From: a bacterium BMS3Bbin10
GTDB lineage: Bacteria > Pseudomonadota > Alphaproteobacteria > Rhizobiales > Methyloligellaceae
Length of the DNA: 64,000 bases
Assembly: GCA_002897995.1 (NCBI GenBank)
Contig: BDTT01000022.1
Span: 1-64,000, forward strand
Reading direction: 5' to 3'
The notes beneath the pieces were generated by a model. That model was given only the letters and a program-made list of their open reading frames with translations, was not told where the DNA came from and did no database searches. Shown piece after piece: positions 8,081 through 16,190 of this stretch (within the stretch, counting starts at the first letter, position 1; each line of letters opens with the position of its first letter). Made by a program: the position numbers and the translations under genes.

Positions 8081-10096
8081 ATGTTTTCCAAATTTGTGGC
8101 CCATTTTGGCAGAGAGCTCTATTCCCGTAAATATGGCCGATCTGCCATTCGGCTGGCGTTGCGGTCCGGGATGGGGCGCCGCGCCGCCATCCACGCAATT
8201 TCGCAGCAGAGCGCCCCGGATCAGCGGATCTTGGTCCGCAAACTCGTGGAATTGGCCAAGCCTGAGACCCAGCTTCAATTCGCCGAGAATGCACGCAAGA
8301 TCGCCTCAAAGAATAATCAGGGTCAATATCTCGATATTTATTGGCTGATACTCGCTTCATCCGCTGCAGTTGAAAGCGCATGGGAACTTTTGAGCGATCC
8401 CGACGCGACATCGCATATTCGAGGGCCCAATAGCACATTGAATCGTGTCTATGCGCAGGCCATCACTGCTTTTGAGCTTGCGCGATATAAAGACGCCGTT
8501 GCCGCATTTCTTAAAGTTCAGGATCGGGAGCCGGACGAACTCAGGCTAAACCACGATTATCTCAAGGCCGCATATTCGGCGAGCAAGGTCGTGGACAAGG
8601 ATCTGGCGTTGCAATTTTTTGCACGGCAGTATGTCAAAAACGAATTGCCGAAGGCCGATCCGGAACCACTGCTCAGGCACTTCATCCTGCAACGCATTTC
8701 GCACGACACCCTCACAACGCTCTCGCCCCACCTCGCCAGCGCGGCGGCGGATCAGAAGCAGCTCAGGATAGGCGTTTTCTTCCTGTCCTCTACCGAGGCG
8801 CTCGGTCACGCAATACTCGACCCCTATCATTTCCTGGCACTGCATCGCCGCCGCTTTGACAAGATATTCTTTATCGGGCCCGCTCGCGCGTCATACAGAC
8901 CCGGCTCGCGAACCTGCATCGATATAGTGGATCACTTCGGGGCATATCTGGAAACCGCCAGCGACCCGCTGCTCAATCTTTCCTGGATGGGTCTGGGAAG
9001 TTTCGAGATCGGCCCGCTGGACTTTCAGATACAGGTACATCGCGGTCAGGATGAGAACAACCAGCTTTCATGGTCCAGTCCCCGCAAGCGCACGTCGATT
9101 TCGATCGAACTGGTCGTGGAGCATTATTGGAGTTTGTTGCGCGAAGTCGTGCACCGGTCGCTCGATCCAGAGGACGGCTTCCGGCACAATGCCTGGCATC
9201 TGGATTTGCCGCGATCCCTCGAGCAGATGGGGACCGAATTTTGTCACGGCGAAGGCATAGATTTAGAAAAGCCGTTTGTGGTTTTGCATGCGCGCGACCG
9301 CCATTATCACAACATCGGCAAACAGTCCTATCGTGATGCGGATATCAGAAACTATATCCCGGCCATCCAGCATCTTCTGAAAGCTGGATATCAGGTGCTG
9401 CGGATTGGCGATGAAAGCATATCCAGGCTGCCGATCGAGAGCGATAGCTATTATGAACTGCCCTTTATGGACTTTTACGGGCATCATCTCGATCCCTTCT
9501 TCATCTCCCGCGCCCGTTTCATGATGGGCTGTCAGTCGGGACCCTGCGCGTATGCCCGGGCATTCGGTGTGCCCCTGCTATCCGTCAACGCCATCCTTCA
9601 CTACACGCTGCTGCCGGCGCCAATGGAGATGGCCTGCTTTAAGCGTTACTTCCGTGCGGACGGGAAAAACAAACAGGTTGAGGAACTGGATATTGAACAG
9701 GCGCTTGAAGCCGGCGTTGCGCATTTTGACAACAGCCACCAGTTCAATATTGCGCGTATCGAGCTTCGCGATGCCTCGAGCGAGGAAATACTGGCCTCGG
9801 TCCAGGACATGATTGACTGGTTGGACAAACCAAGCCTGCGTGAGACGGCGCTCCAGAAGTCGTTCCGCAAAGCGGTGGCGCGCCACGCCGCCAAACTTGC
9901 AAAAAAAGGATATCAACTGGATCTGCCGATTGGAAATTTCCTTGGTATCGCACTGCCCGGCTATCGTTTGTCGCCAACGGTGGCCGCCATGCGGCAGAAG
10001 CAGGGCCCCTCGGCAGCGAAAGCACGCAGGCCGGCGGGAACACGCGCCAAGGGAAAGAGGGCCGGGCCGCCGCGCCGCGCAGCGGCGGATGCTTGA
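8081..10096 (+). CDS. TIGR04372-type putative glycosyltransferase
   Basis: 671-aa protein. An N-terminal half of about 230 residues is helical and TPR-like (YKDAVAAFLKVQDREPDELR). The C-terminal domain carries the pattern of the TIGR04372 family: VVLHARDRHY, YRDADIRNY, GYQVLRIGDES, and a late glycine/serine motif MGCQSGPCAYARAFGVPLL resembling the sugar-nucleotide end of GT-B enzymes. The last 30 residues are rich in Lys, Arg and Ala. The gene overlaps the start of the Nudix gene by 8 bp, so the two are translationally coupled. The family occurs in polysaccharide clusters; its substrate is not known. Confidence 0.75.
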   Translation: MFSKFVAHFGRELYSRKYGRSAIRLALRSGMGRRAAIHAISQQSAPDQRILVRKLVELAKPETQLQFAENARKIASKNNQGQYLDIYWLILASSAAVESAWELLSDPDATSHIRGPNSTLNRVYAQAITAFELARYKDAVAAFLKVQDREPDELRLNHDYLKAAYSASKVVDKDLALQFFARQYVKNELPKADPEPLLRHFILQRISHDTLTTLSPHLASAAADQKQLRIGVFFLSSTEALGHAILDPYHFLALHRRRFDKIFFIGPARASYRPGSRTCIDIVDHFGAYLETASDPLLNLSWMGLGSFEIGPLDFQIQVHRGQDENNQLSWSSPRKRTSISIELVVEHYWSLLREVVHRSLDPEDGFRHNAWHLDLPRSLEQMGTEFCHGEGIDLEKPFVVLHARDRHYHNIGKQSYRDADIRNYIPAIQHLLKAGYQVLRIGDESISRLPIESDSYYELPFMDFYGHHLDPFFISRARFMMGCQSGPCAYARAFGVPLLSVNAILHYTLLPAPMEMACFKRYFRADGKNKQVEELDIEQALEAGVAHFDNSHQFNIARIELRDASSEEILASVQDMIDWLDKPSLRETALQKSFRKAVARHAAKLAKKGYQLDLPIGNFLGIALPGYRLSPTVAAMRQKQGPSAAKARRPAGTRAKGKRAGPPRRAAADA

Positions 10097-10796
10097 GGCA
10101 GGGGACGTGGATGATCACTCACAGGCCGCTGCGCTGGAGCGCTATTTCTCGTTGCTGCAGGCGCACCCCGAATGGTTTGAAAACCATAATGGCGGCATCG
10201 AGTTGCTCACCGGTGTCAATGAAATCCGTGCGGCCCAAAATGCAGTGCGCGAGGTCCGCGCGGCGCGCGGTCTGGATATATCGGACTTGCGGGTGGGCGT
10301 CCTCGCGAGCGATCCGTTTATGACTGTTTTGCGCGAGGCCGTCCGCTTTCCCGACGGCTCACTCGGCCTTTATAACAGGATTGTCGAGCTGCGCTGCGTC
10401 GCCGTCTTGCCCTTGCTGGACGGAAAACCGGTTATGATCAGGATATTTCGCCATGGCCTCAGGAACTGGTCTCTCGAATTTCCACGCGGCGGGTGCGACC
10501 GGGGCGAGCCCCCCGAAGACGCGGCAAGACGCGAGTTGAGGGAGGAGATCGGCGCGGAAGTTCAGGAACTTCTTCCCTTGGGTGAGTTCACACCTGGAGG
10601 ATCTTCATTGAGCATTCGGGCGGATCTCTATGCGGCGCATATTGACAGGACTGGCGCTCCGGACCGCGCGGACGGGATTGAAACAATCGAGATCATTCCG
10701 GTGGCGAAAATCGAAGCGTTAATCCAAAGCTCGCAGATTATCGATGGTTTCACGCTTGGCTTGTTCCTTCGCGCGCGGCTTGCGGGTGTTGTCTGA
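10089..10796 (+). CDS. Nudix hydrolase
   Basis: 235-aa Nudix-fold protein. The Nudix box is complete at about residues 134-156 (GGCDRGEPPEDAARREL, then REEIGA), with the Glu residues that bind magnesium. About 95 residues precede the fold. The ATG at 10089 overlaps the end of the TIGR04372 gene by 8 bp, and the kinase-like gene follows after 15 bp, so this is the second gene of an operon. The likely reaction is hydrolysis of a nucleoside diphosphate derivative, possibly a nucleotide sugar or PAPS-like compound given the glycosyltransferase and sulfotransferase next to it. The substrate is inference only. Confidence 0.85.
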   Translation: MLEAGDVDDHSQAAALERYFSLLQAHPEWFENHNGGIELLTGVNEIRAAQNAVREVRAARGLDISDLRVGVLASDPFMTVLREAVRFPDGSLGLYNRIVELRCVAVLPLLDGKPVMIRIFRHGLRNWSLEFPRGGCDRGEPPEDAARRELREEIGAEVQELLPLGEFTPGGSSLSIRADLYAAHIDRTGAPDRADGIETIEIIPVAKIEALIQSSQIIDGFTLGLFLRARLAGVV

Positions 10797-10811
10797 TCGT
10801 GACGGCAGGTA

Positions 10812-11816
10812 ATGAACGATAATCTGATCCTGGAACCGGGTTTGCGTGCGAGGGTCGAGCGGTGTCTTGGCGAGACGATACAGTCCGTGTCGCCGGGCTG
10901 TTCGGGCGCCAACAGTCTGGTATGCCGGATAGAAACCGCGTCGGGACCATTGGCGCTTAAGTCGTATCCCGTGCTTTCCGCCGACGACCGGCCGCGCGCG
11001 CAAACCGAGTGGGCCGCATTGCATTTCCTGCGAAGCCAGGGCCTGACCGCGGTTCCGGCGCCGGTGGCGAAGGATCCTTTGGGCAACTTCCTCGTCATGG
11101 AGTGGGTTGACGGCGCTCCGGTCGATCGCCACAGCAAGGATGAGCTGATACAGGCTGCGGATTTTCTGACCGCAGTGTTCGCCCTGTCCGATGCGGCTGG
11201 GGCAGAGGGATTCCCGCCGGCCTCTGGGGCCTGTCTGTCGGTGGCGGAAATTATCAGGCAAATTGAAGATCGCATCTCCATGCTTGAGCCCGTCGATCTG
11301 ATCACCAAATTTCTTGAGCAGCAATTTTTTCCCGCTCTCGACGCGGCGAAGACACAGTTCAGGGACGCGCTGGATCATCCGGAGGTTCTGGCGCGGAGCT
11401 TGAGGCGTCTTATCCCTGCCGATTTCGGGTTCCACAATGCTCTGAGGCGATCCGACGGTTCGCTTGTATTTATTGATTTCGACTATTTCGGCTGGGACGA
11501 CCCGGTGAAGCTGACGGCGGATTTTATTCTGCACCCGGCGATGGACCTCTCCAAGGCGGACACGCGCACTTTCGCCGCGCGCATGCAGGCGGCATTGCCG
11601 GGCGATAGGGACTTTGCCGGCCGGCTCAGGCGGCGTCTTCCCCTGTATGCCTTGCGCTGGAGCTTGATAATACTCAATCCCTTTCGCCTGGCCCGCAATT
11701 TTGGCCCGCGTGTAGTTAGCTCTGCCAGGGAAGGTCTCCTTGAGGCCCGGCTTCGGAAGGCTAAATCCATGCTGTCGCCGCCTGCGACCGGTGACACTCA
11801 TGCCAAGATCACTTAG
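10812..11816 (+). CDS. Aminoglycoside-phosphotransferase-like kinase
   Basis: 334-aa protein with an APH/choline-kinase fold. The Brenner-type catalytic motif is PADFGFHNALRR (Asp and Asn present), followed by the metal-binding VFIDFDYFGWDD. The N-lobe has the lysine strand GPLALKSYP and the hinge FLVMEWVDG. It lies between the Nudix hydrolase and the sulfotransferase on the same strand. In such loci these enzymes often phosphorylate sugars or small alcohols rather than antibiotics, and nothing here points to drug resistance. The C-terminus (about 260-334) is basic and not recognised. Confidence 0.78.
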   Translation: MNDNLILEPGLRARVERCLGETIQSVSPGCSGANSLVCRIETASGPLALKSYPVLSADDRPRAQTEWAALHFLRSQGLTAVPAPVAKDPLGNFLVMEWVDGAPVDRHSKDELIQAADFLTAVFALSDAAGAEGFPPASGACLSVAEIIRQIEDRISMLEPVDLITKFLEQQFFPALDAAKTQFRDALDHPEVLARSLRRLIPADFGFHNALRRSDGSLVFIDFDYFGWDDPVKLTADFILHPAMDLSKADTRTFAARMQAALPGDRDFAGRLRRRLPLYALRWSLIILNPFRLARNFGPRVVSSAREGLLEARLRKAKSMLSPPATGDTHAKIT

Positions 11817-11867
11817 TTTCTGGCCTCTCGGCAGAGTCAGGCTCACAAGAATTTGGAGAATTGTTAA

Positions 11868-13238
11868 TTGAGAAAGGTCCTAAAAGGCATCAAGTCTCGA
11901 ATTTCCAGTAACAAGCCATCCGGCGAGGCCATATCATCGGAGGATGACGTCGCGACGCTTCGCCATGCGTTTGAAACGACAGCCGCGGATCGCGACCGTT
12001 TGAGCCAGGAATTGGAGACCTATCGGCATGCATTTGAAACGACCGAGGCAGACCGCGATCGTCTGGCCGGTCTTTCGGAAGAATTCACGGCGAAATGGAA
12101 TGCGCTCCTCTCCGTTATCGAAACAGTGTTTGAGTTTGCGAAGATCAACGGACTGTTGAAGCCGCCTCAAGGCGTTCAGGTTGAGGATTCCGATGGCGGC
12201 GTGATAAATGCCGATACGCAGCGGTTGCCGCAGGAGACACAGGCAAGGCTTTTTGTTCCTAATTTCTATTGTGTCGGTGCACCCAAATCAGGGACCAGCT
12301 TTGTTTATTCCATAATTCGCGATCATCCCTCTGTACACGTCGCGCCAAAGGATGATGGAAACCTGATCGATCTTGTGATCAAGGGGCCGGAAAAACACCG
12401 CATGGAATATCTTAGAAACTGTAATGCTGATTATGATGGTCAGCCTGTATTCGCCAATTTCGAGGTCGGCTACATGATGCATGAGGCAGGCGCCAGGACA
12501 ATAAAGGATACTCTCTCTCCTGCAGCGCGAATCCTGTTCTGTCTCCGTGATCCGGTGCATCGCGCGGTCTCCGAATACAGGATGCGAGTGCGCCAATACG
12601 ACTCCGAGATGGGACAATTCCGCGAAACGGAAGACTTCCTCAAGGCGGTGGCATTAGAAGATGAGCGACGCGCCGCCAGGCGATATCTCTATTTCAACTT
12701 CTATGCCTATGCGGCCCGGGGAAAATACGCCGATTTTATCGAAAGCTATATCGAGGCATTCGGACGGGAGAACGTTTTCATCGCGATCCTGGAGGACGAT
12801 ATAGCAGGCGATCGGTTGAAAACCATGCTCAATCTGTTCAGCTTTCTGTCGATACTGGGCAAGGACGCTGTGAATATCTCACTGGAATCCTACGACCGTT
12901 ATTTCGATATTTCGAAAAGTCCGAGAGATATTGCTGTCACTTTTCGGCTGGCTGACGGATCCAGGCTGACGGACACCGATCCGCTTTCAGAAATCCTGGA
13001 CCGTGGCGTGGACCTGCTGGAGATAACCAGCGACGTTCCCGAGCAACTGGACCTGAAACTGTCGAAGCCAAAACGTGAAGATATTGAAACAGCGTATATA
13101 TTGAGATCGCGCCACGCCATAGAGCTGACGCCTGACGAGGAGAAAGCATTGTACGACGAGCACTTCTCCAGCGACGTGGCGCGCCTTGAAAAACTTCTCG
13201 GCCGGGATTTGTCTATCTGGTATTCCCGCTACGCGTAG
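11868..13238 (+). CDS. Sulfotransferase with N-terminal coiled-coil repeats
   Basis: 456-aa cytoplasmic sulfotransferase. The PAPS 5'-phosphosulfate loop is GAPKSGTS (137-144) and the 3'-phosphate site is CLRDPVHRAVSEY (Arg227, Ser235), the two signatures of the family. Before the catalytic domain there is a coiled-coil with a 21-residue tandem repeat, RHAFETTxADRDRL at 32-45 and 53-66. The start is a TTG at 11868 with GGAG nine bases upstream; no closer ATG fits the ribosome-binding site. It ends the run of same-strand glycosyltransferase, Nudix and kinase genes. Sulfation of a surface glycan or lipid is the natural inference. No PAPS-synthesis genes (cysDN, cysC) are in the window. Confidence 0.85.
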   Translation: MRKVLKGIKSRISSNKPSGEAISSEDDVATLRHAFETTAADRDRLSQELETYRHAFETTEADRDRLAGLSEEFTAKWNALLSVIETVFEFAKINGLLKPPQGVQVEDSDGGVINADTQRLPQETQARLFVPNFYCVGAPKSGTSFVYSIIRDHPSVHVAPKDDGNLIDLVIKGPEKHRMEYLRNCNADYDGQPVFANFEVGYMMHEAGARTIKDTLSPAARILFCLRDPVHRAVSEYRMRVRQYDSEMGQFRETEDFLKAVALEDERRAARRYLYFNFYAYAARGKYADFIESYIEAFGRENVFIAILEDDIAGDRLKTMLNLFSFLSILGKDAVNISLESYDRYFDISKSPRDIAVTFRLADGSRLTDTDPLSEILDRGVDLLEITSDVPEQLDLKLSKPKREDIETAYILRSRHAIELTPDEEKALYDEHFSSDVARLEKLLGRDLSIWYSRYA

Positions 13239-13451
13239 AAAGGTTTGCCGCAGGTGCTGCATTTCCCATGTTGATGACACCTGTTTCGCGCGTTCAAGCC
13301 AGCCGATTGTGACTCCGAACCGATCCGCCAATTGCGTCAACTCGCGCAGGTATTTGCCGGCGAACCGAGCAGTTCGGTTATCGGCATGGTGCCTTCCACA
13401 AAAACATGCACCGCTCATGTAGGGGCTGCCGGTATCGCAGGGTCCGTTTGC

Positions 13452-14303
13452 TTATGACCCGAAACCGCGTCTTTTGAGAAAATCCCGGAGGGTGATCGTC
13501 CGCTTTTCGACTTCTGCGTCTGGATAGAGCGATTGTAAGGAGCCTCCATATATACGCTCCACGTCCGCCGAGCTTAACGCTGGCAAAGGAATATCCATGG
13601 GCGGCACAAATAAATTGTCGTTCCTCTTGCGGACGATAATATTCAAAGTGGCATTTATGATATTGCTCAAATCATACTCGCCAATCTGGTTCAGCGAATC
13701 GTAGAAATGATTGGGATTCTCCGCCACCGACATCCCGGCATAGCTAATTTGGCTATGAATGACCTCGTATTTATTGTGAGCAATCCATGCGGCCCAAAAC
13801 TTGGGCGTCAAATTCACAAATCCATGGTTCATCATCCCTAAAAGCGGAACGTGGCACCAAATGAGACCGCCAACACGAGCCAAATCATGTATGAGCTGAA
13901 AGGCATACATCTGATTAATAATATGCTCAGTCGTCCCAAAATTGGTTACAATATCGAACGACGAAACAATATCTTTTATCGCAGGAACTGGCGTTGGTTG
14001 ATTCAGATCGGTAATTACCGTGTCAGGTCTGGGCTCGATGTCCGTCGTCACGTAGCGAACGCCCAGGTCCGCCATCAGTTTGTGCACTGGCACTTTACCG
14101 GAAGGTTCGTTAAAGCGATCTTCGGCATCGCGACTATCTGTTCCCAGTTGTTTCGCCAATGATCGAACCGGCTCAAGCACATGGGCCCGGTCTTTATAGT
14201 GCAAGTCTTGCGAGCCGAGATCAAATATCGATAATTTTTTTGAGACAAAACCGTTTTCAATAAGGTCGCAGATTTTGCTTATGTGGCTAAAATTATAACC
14301 CAT
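13452..14303 (-). CDS. SAM-dependent methyltransferase-like protein
   Basis: 283-aa protein with a class I methyltransferase layout: SIFDLGSQDLHY near residue 25 as motif I, RYVTTDIEPRPDTVITDL as motif II, and SFDIVTNFGTTEHI as motif III/IV. It then has a hydrophobic LARVGGLIWCHVPL strand. Codon use is visibly AT-richer than in flanking genes (many ATA, AAA and TTA codons), which suggests acquisition from elsewhere. It is downstream of the second methyltransferase on the same strand, 28 bp apart. The acceptor molecule is unknown; a sugar or lipid of the adjacent glycan cluster is possible. Confidence 0.65.
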   Translation of the reverse strand: MGYNFSHISKICDLIENGFVSKKLSIFDLGSQDLHYKDRAHVLEPVRSLAKQLGTDSRDAEDRFNEPSGKVPVHKLMADLGVRYVTTDIEPRPDTVITDLNQPTPVPAIKDIVSSFDIVTNFGTTEHIINQMYAFQLIHDLARVGGLIWCHVPLLGMMNHGFVNLTPKFWAAWIAHNKYEVIHSQISYAGMSVAENPNHFYDSLNQIGEYDLSNIINATLNIIVRKRNDNLFVPPMDIPLPALSSADVERIYGGSLQSLYPDAEVEKRTITLRDFLKRRGFGS

Positions 14304-14331
14304 CTCAGTACCCCTTCACAAAGAACTACAA

Positions 14332-15462
14332 CTAAGACGGTAGGAAATTGCTGTTGGGTAGCAATTCAGTATCTCCCCAAGTTACGCAAAGATCACTTAT
14401 CAAACCAAGACGGGTGACTTGGTGCAGGGCGATAGTAGCCAAATTCACTTGGCCATCAGCCTCTGGGGACAGCTCAAGCCCACAGTCGATATTCAAGCTG
14501 AACTTGCCCGGCGAAACCTTATAAGACTCGATAAACTGCAGGCTCTGCAGGTTTGGATTGTGCTTGTCCCTGGGATGTGAATTCAGATGCATGACAACCC
14601 GAATCTCAGACGCCAATTCGCTCATTCCCGTTATCTTGATGACGGGCGCGGCCAGTTCTCTAATGTTCGCGACCCAGAACGTGATCGCCCTATCTTGAAG
14701 GAAATTCCGCTCAGGTTTTCTCAGAATAACGAAGGCAGACCGCGCGCCCCGTGGCCTGAGTTCGGTGTCAACATATTTGCCGATCTCCCGCGAGCCGGAA
14801 CCGGGAATGGGCAACGTCAAGTGAACACCTACTCCCTCATAGCCTTCATTGTCCCTGAGGAAATGCCGGCAGGCGTCCATCACATCCAGTTGCTCTGCAT
14901 TATCACCGATAATAATACCGCCCGGCACAAGGCTTTCATCGGACGCATATAGATCGTGCAGGACGTTGGGGTAACGGTGGTTGCCGTCAATAAAAACCAG
15001 ATCAAACTTGGGGTTGTTTGATAGTGGCCCCAGAAACTCAGTAGAGAATTTCGGCTGAAATATGACTCGCTCTGCCAACTCTTTCGGCCATGCTGCAATA
15101 AGGCCCGGTGCCCGGTCGGCTCCATAGGGATCGATAGTGTAGACCATACCGCCGTCCTGATAGGCTGCGCACGCCATCAATTGCGTCGTCCCGGCCGTGA
15201 ATGTACCGATTTCGAGCGTGTTTTTGGCTTTCATCTCACGCATGCTGGCATAGAGGAATGCTCGCTCAGGTGCGCTGATCGTCGAGTCTTTCGGGGTGGC
15301 CCAGAGGCAGTCGGCAAGATCGTTGAACACCGGATGCTCAAGGTGCGCGTTAACCCAATCATAGAGCGATGAGTATTTCTCGCGTTTGAGTTCCGGTGGG
15401 CACCGGTAGTCGTTCACGGGCACGATTGAATCGAGGCTGAACTCCGCCATATCGTTCATCAT
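14332..15462 (-). CDS. Class I methyltransferase (Methyltransf_24-like) with C-terminal extension
   Basis: 376-aa protein. Residues about 60-220 form a SAM-binding fold: NTLEIGTFTAGTTQLMACAA (motif I), VYTIDPYGADRAPG, and FDLVFIDGNHRYPNVLHDL followed by LVPGGIIIGDN, the pattern of the Methyltransf_24 class found in polysaccharide and natural-product clusters. The last 130 residues look like a beta-rich accessory domain and are not recognised. ATG 15462 or 15459 is preferred, because GGAG lies just upstream; the longer frame would need a TTG at 15501. It forms a two-gene unit with the methyltransferase at 13452. Substrate not determinable. Confidence 0.7.
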   Translation of the reverse strand: MMNDMAEFSLDSIVPVNDYRCPPELKREKYSSLYDWVNAHLEHPVFNDLADCLWATPKDSTISAPERAFLYASMREMKAKNTLEIGTFTAGTTQLMACAAYQDGGMVYTIDPYGADRAPGLIAAWPKELAERVIFQPKFSTEFLGPLSNNPKFDLVFIDGNHRYPNVLHDLYASDESLVPGGIIIGDNAEQLDVMDACRHFLRDNEGYEGVGVHLTLPIPGSGSREIGKYVDTELRPRGARSAFVILRKPERNFLQDRAITFWVANIRELAAPVIKITGMSELASEIRVVMHLNSHPRDKHNPNLQSLQFIESYKVSPGKFSLNIDCGLELSPEADGQVNLATIALHQVTRLGLISDLCVTWGDTELLPNSNFLPS

Positions 15463-15713
15463 GGTCTCCGATGTCAAAGGCCGAATATAGGGAATTTTCA
15501 ATAAACCTTGCGGGCCATCTTGTTGGTGGCTGGACCGGCGACCTTATCCGCACACCGGTTTGATTGACAGAGTAACCGGGAAGAATATTTTTTCAGATAT
15601 CCCGGTAATCGCAAAGCCGGGCGGTGAAACAATTTGGTGACTTGAAAGATAAAGGGAGGAAATATTTTTTTGCCGAACCGCAACTTCTTACCCGGCTGAG
15701 CCCCACGACACCG

Positions 15714-16187
15714 CTAATTCCAATACCTGTCATCGGCATAGTCGACGGGCGGATTTTCCTCCATTTCGGCTGACCTGGTGCGCAGGGCTTCAATCGCCCG
15801 GTCGAGCTTTTCCAGTTCAGCGGCTCTGGCGGCTTCTCTGGCCGTCCAGCCGGGGTTCGAGCGATCTTCGATATATTTGAGCTTCTTGTTCTGAAGCCTG
15901 ACGGCTTCGCGCGTTACGTCAAGGATCAGGCTCTGCAAATGCCGTTCGTCCCTGGCGTTCATAAGCGCCATGATGCGCCGCCGCGCCTCGGCCCGGACCT
16001 CTTCAGCGGCGGGGGCCGGCGGTACATAGAGGGCAATCGTGACCGGACCTAAGTCTAAGGAGGCATCGCCTTCTGTAACAATCCGGTAGTCGCGGTTGGC
16101 CGGGTCAGCGGGAATTACAACAACCTTCCCGTTCCGCGTCGCGGTGATGCCTGCATTGTTTTCGCTGAATTTTGCATTTTCAAACAT
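15714..16187 (-). CDS. Tail-fibre-associated protein, phage-like
   Basis: 157-aa hypothetical protein starting 3 bp after the stop of the DUF2793 gene. The N-terminal third contains IPADPANRDYRIVTEGDAS, similar to the P-x-DPxNR-x-Y signature of short phage tail-assembly proteins that follow tail-fibre genes. The C-terminal half is a charged helix or coiled coil (residues about 60-150). Position and pattern suggest a chaperone or assembly partner of the DUF2793 protein. This is a weak family assignment and there are no other phage genes around it. Confidence 0.55.
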   Translation of the reverse strand: MFENAKFSENNAGITATRNGKVVVIPADPANRDYRIVTEGDASLDLGPVTIALYVPPAPAAEEVRAEARRRIMALMNARDERHLQSLILDVTREAVRLQNKKLKYIEDRSNPGWTAREAARAAELEKLDRAIEALRTRSAEMEENPPVDYADDRYWN

Positions 16188-16190
16188 GGG

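Noticed and set aside
10719-11846. 375-aa minus-strand frame opposite the APH-like kinase gene
   Set aside because: Antisense shadow with no family motif; the plus-strand gene has clear kinase residues.
12987-13418. 143-aa minus-strand frame whose first 60 residues (13239-13418) look protein-like (LRELTQLADRFGVTIGWLE)
   Set aside because: It might be a remnant of an acetyltransferase, but most of it lies opposite the sulfotransferase gene and no motif is complete. Not enough to annotate.
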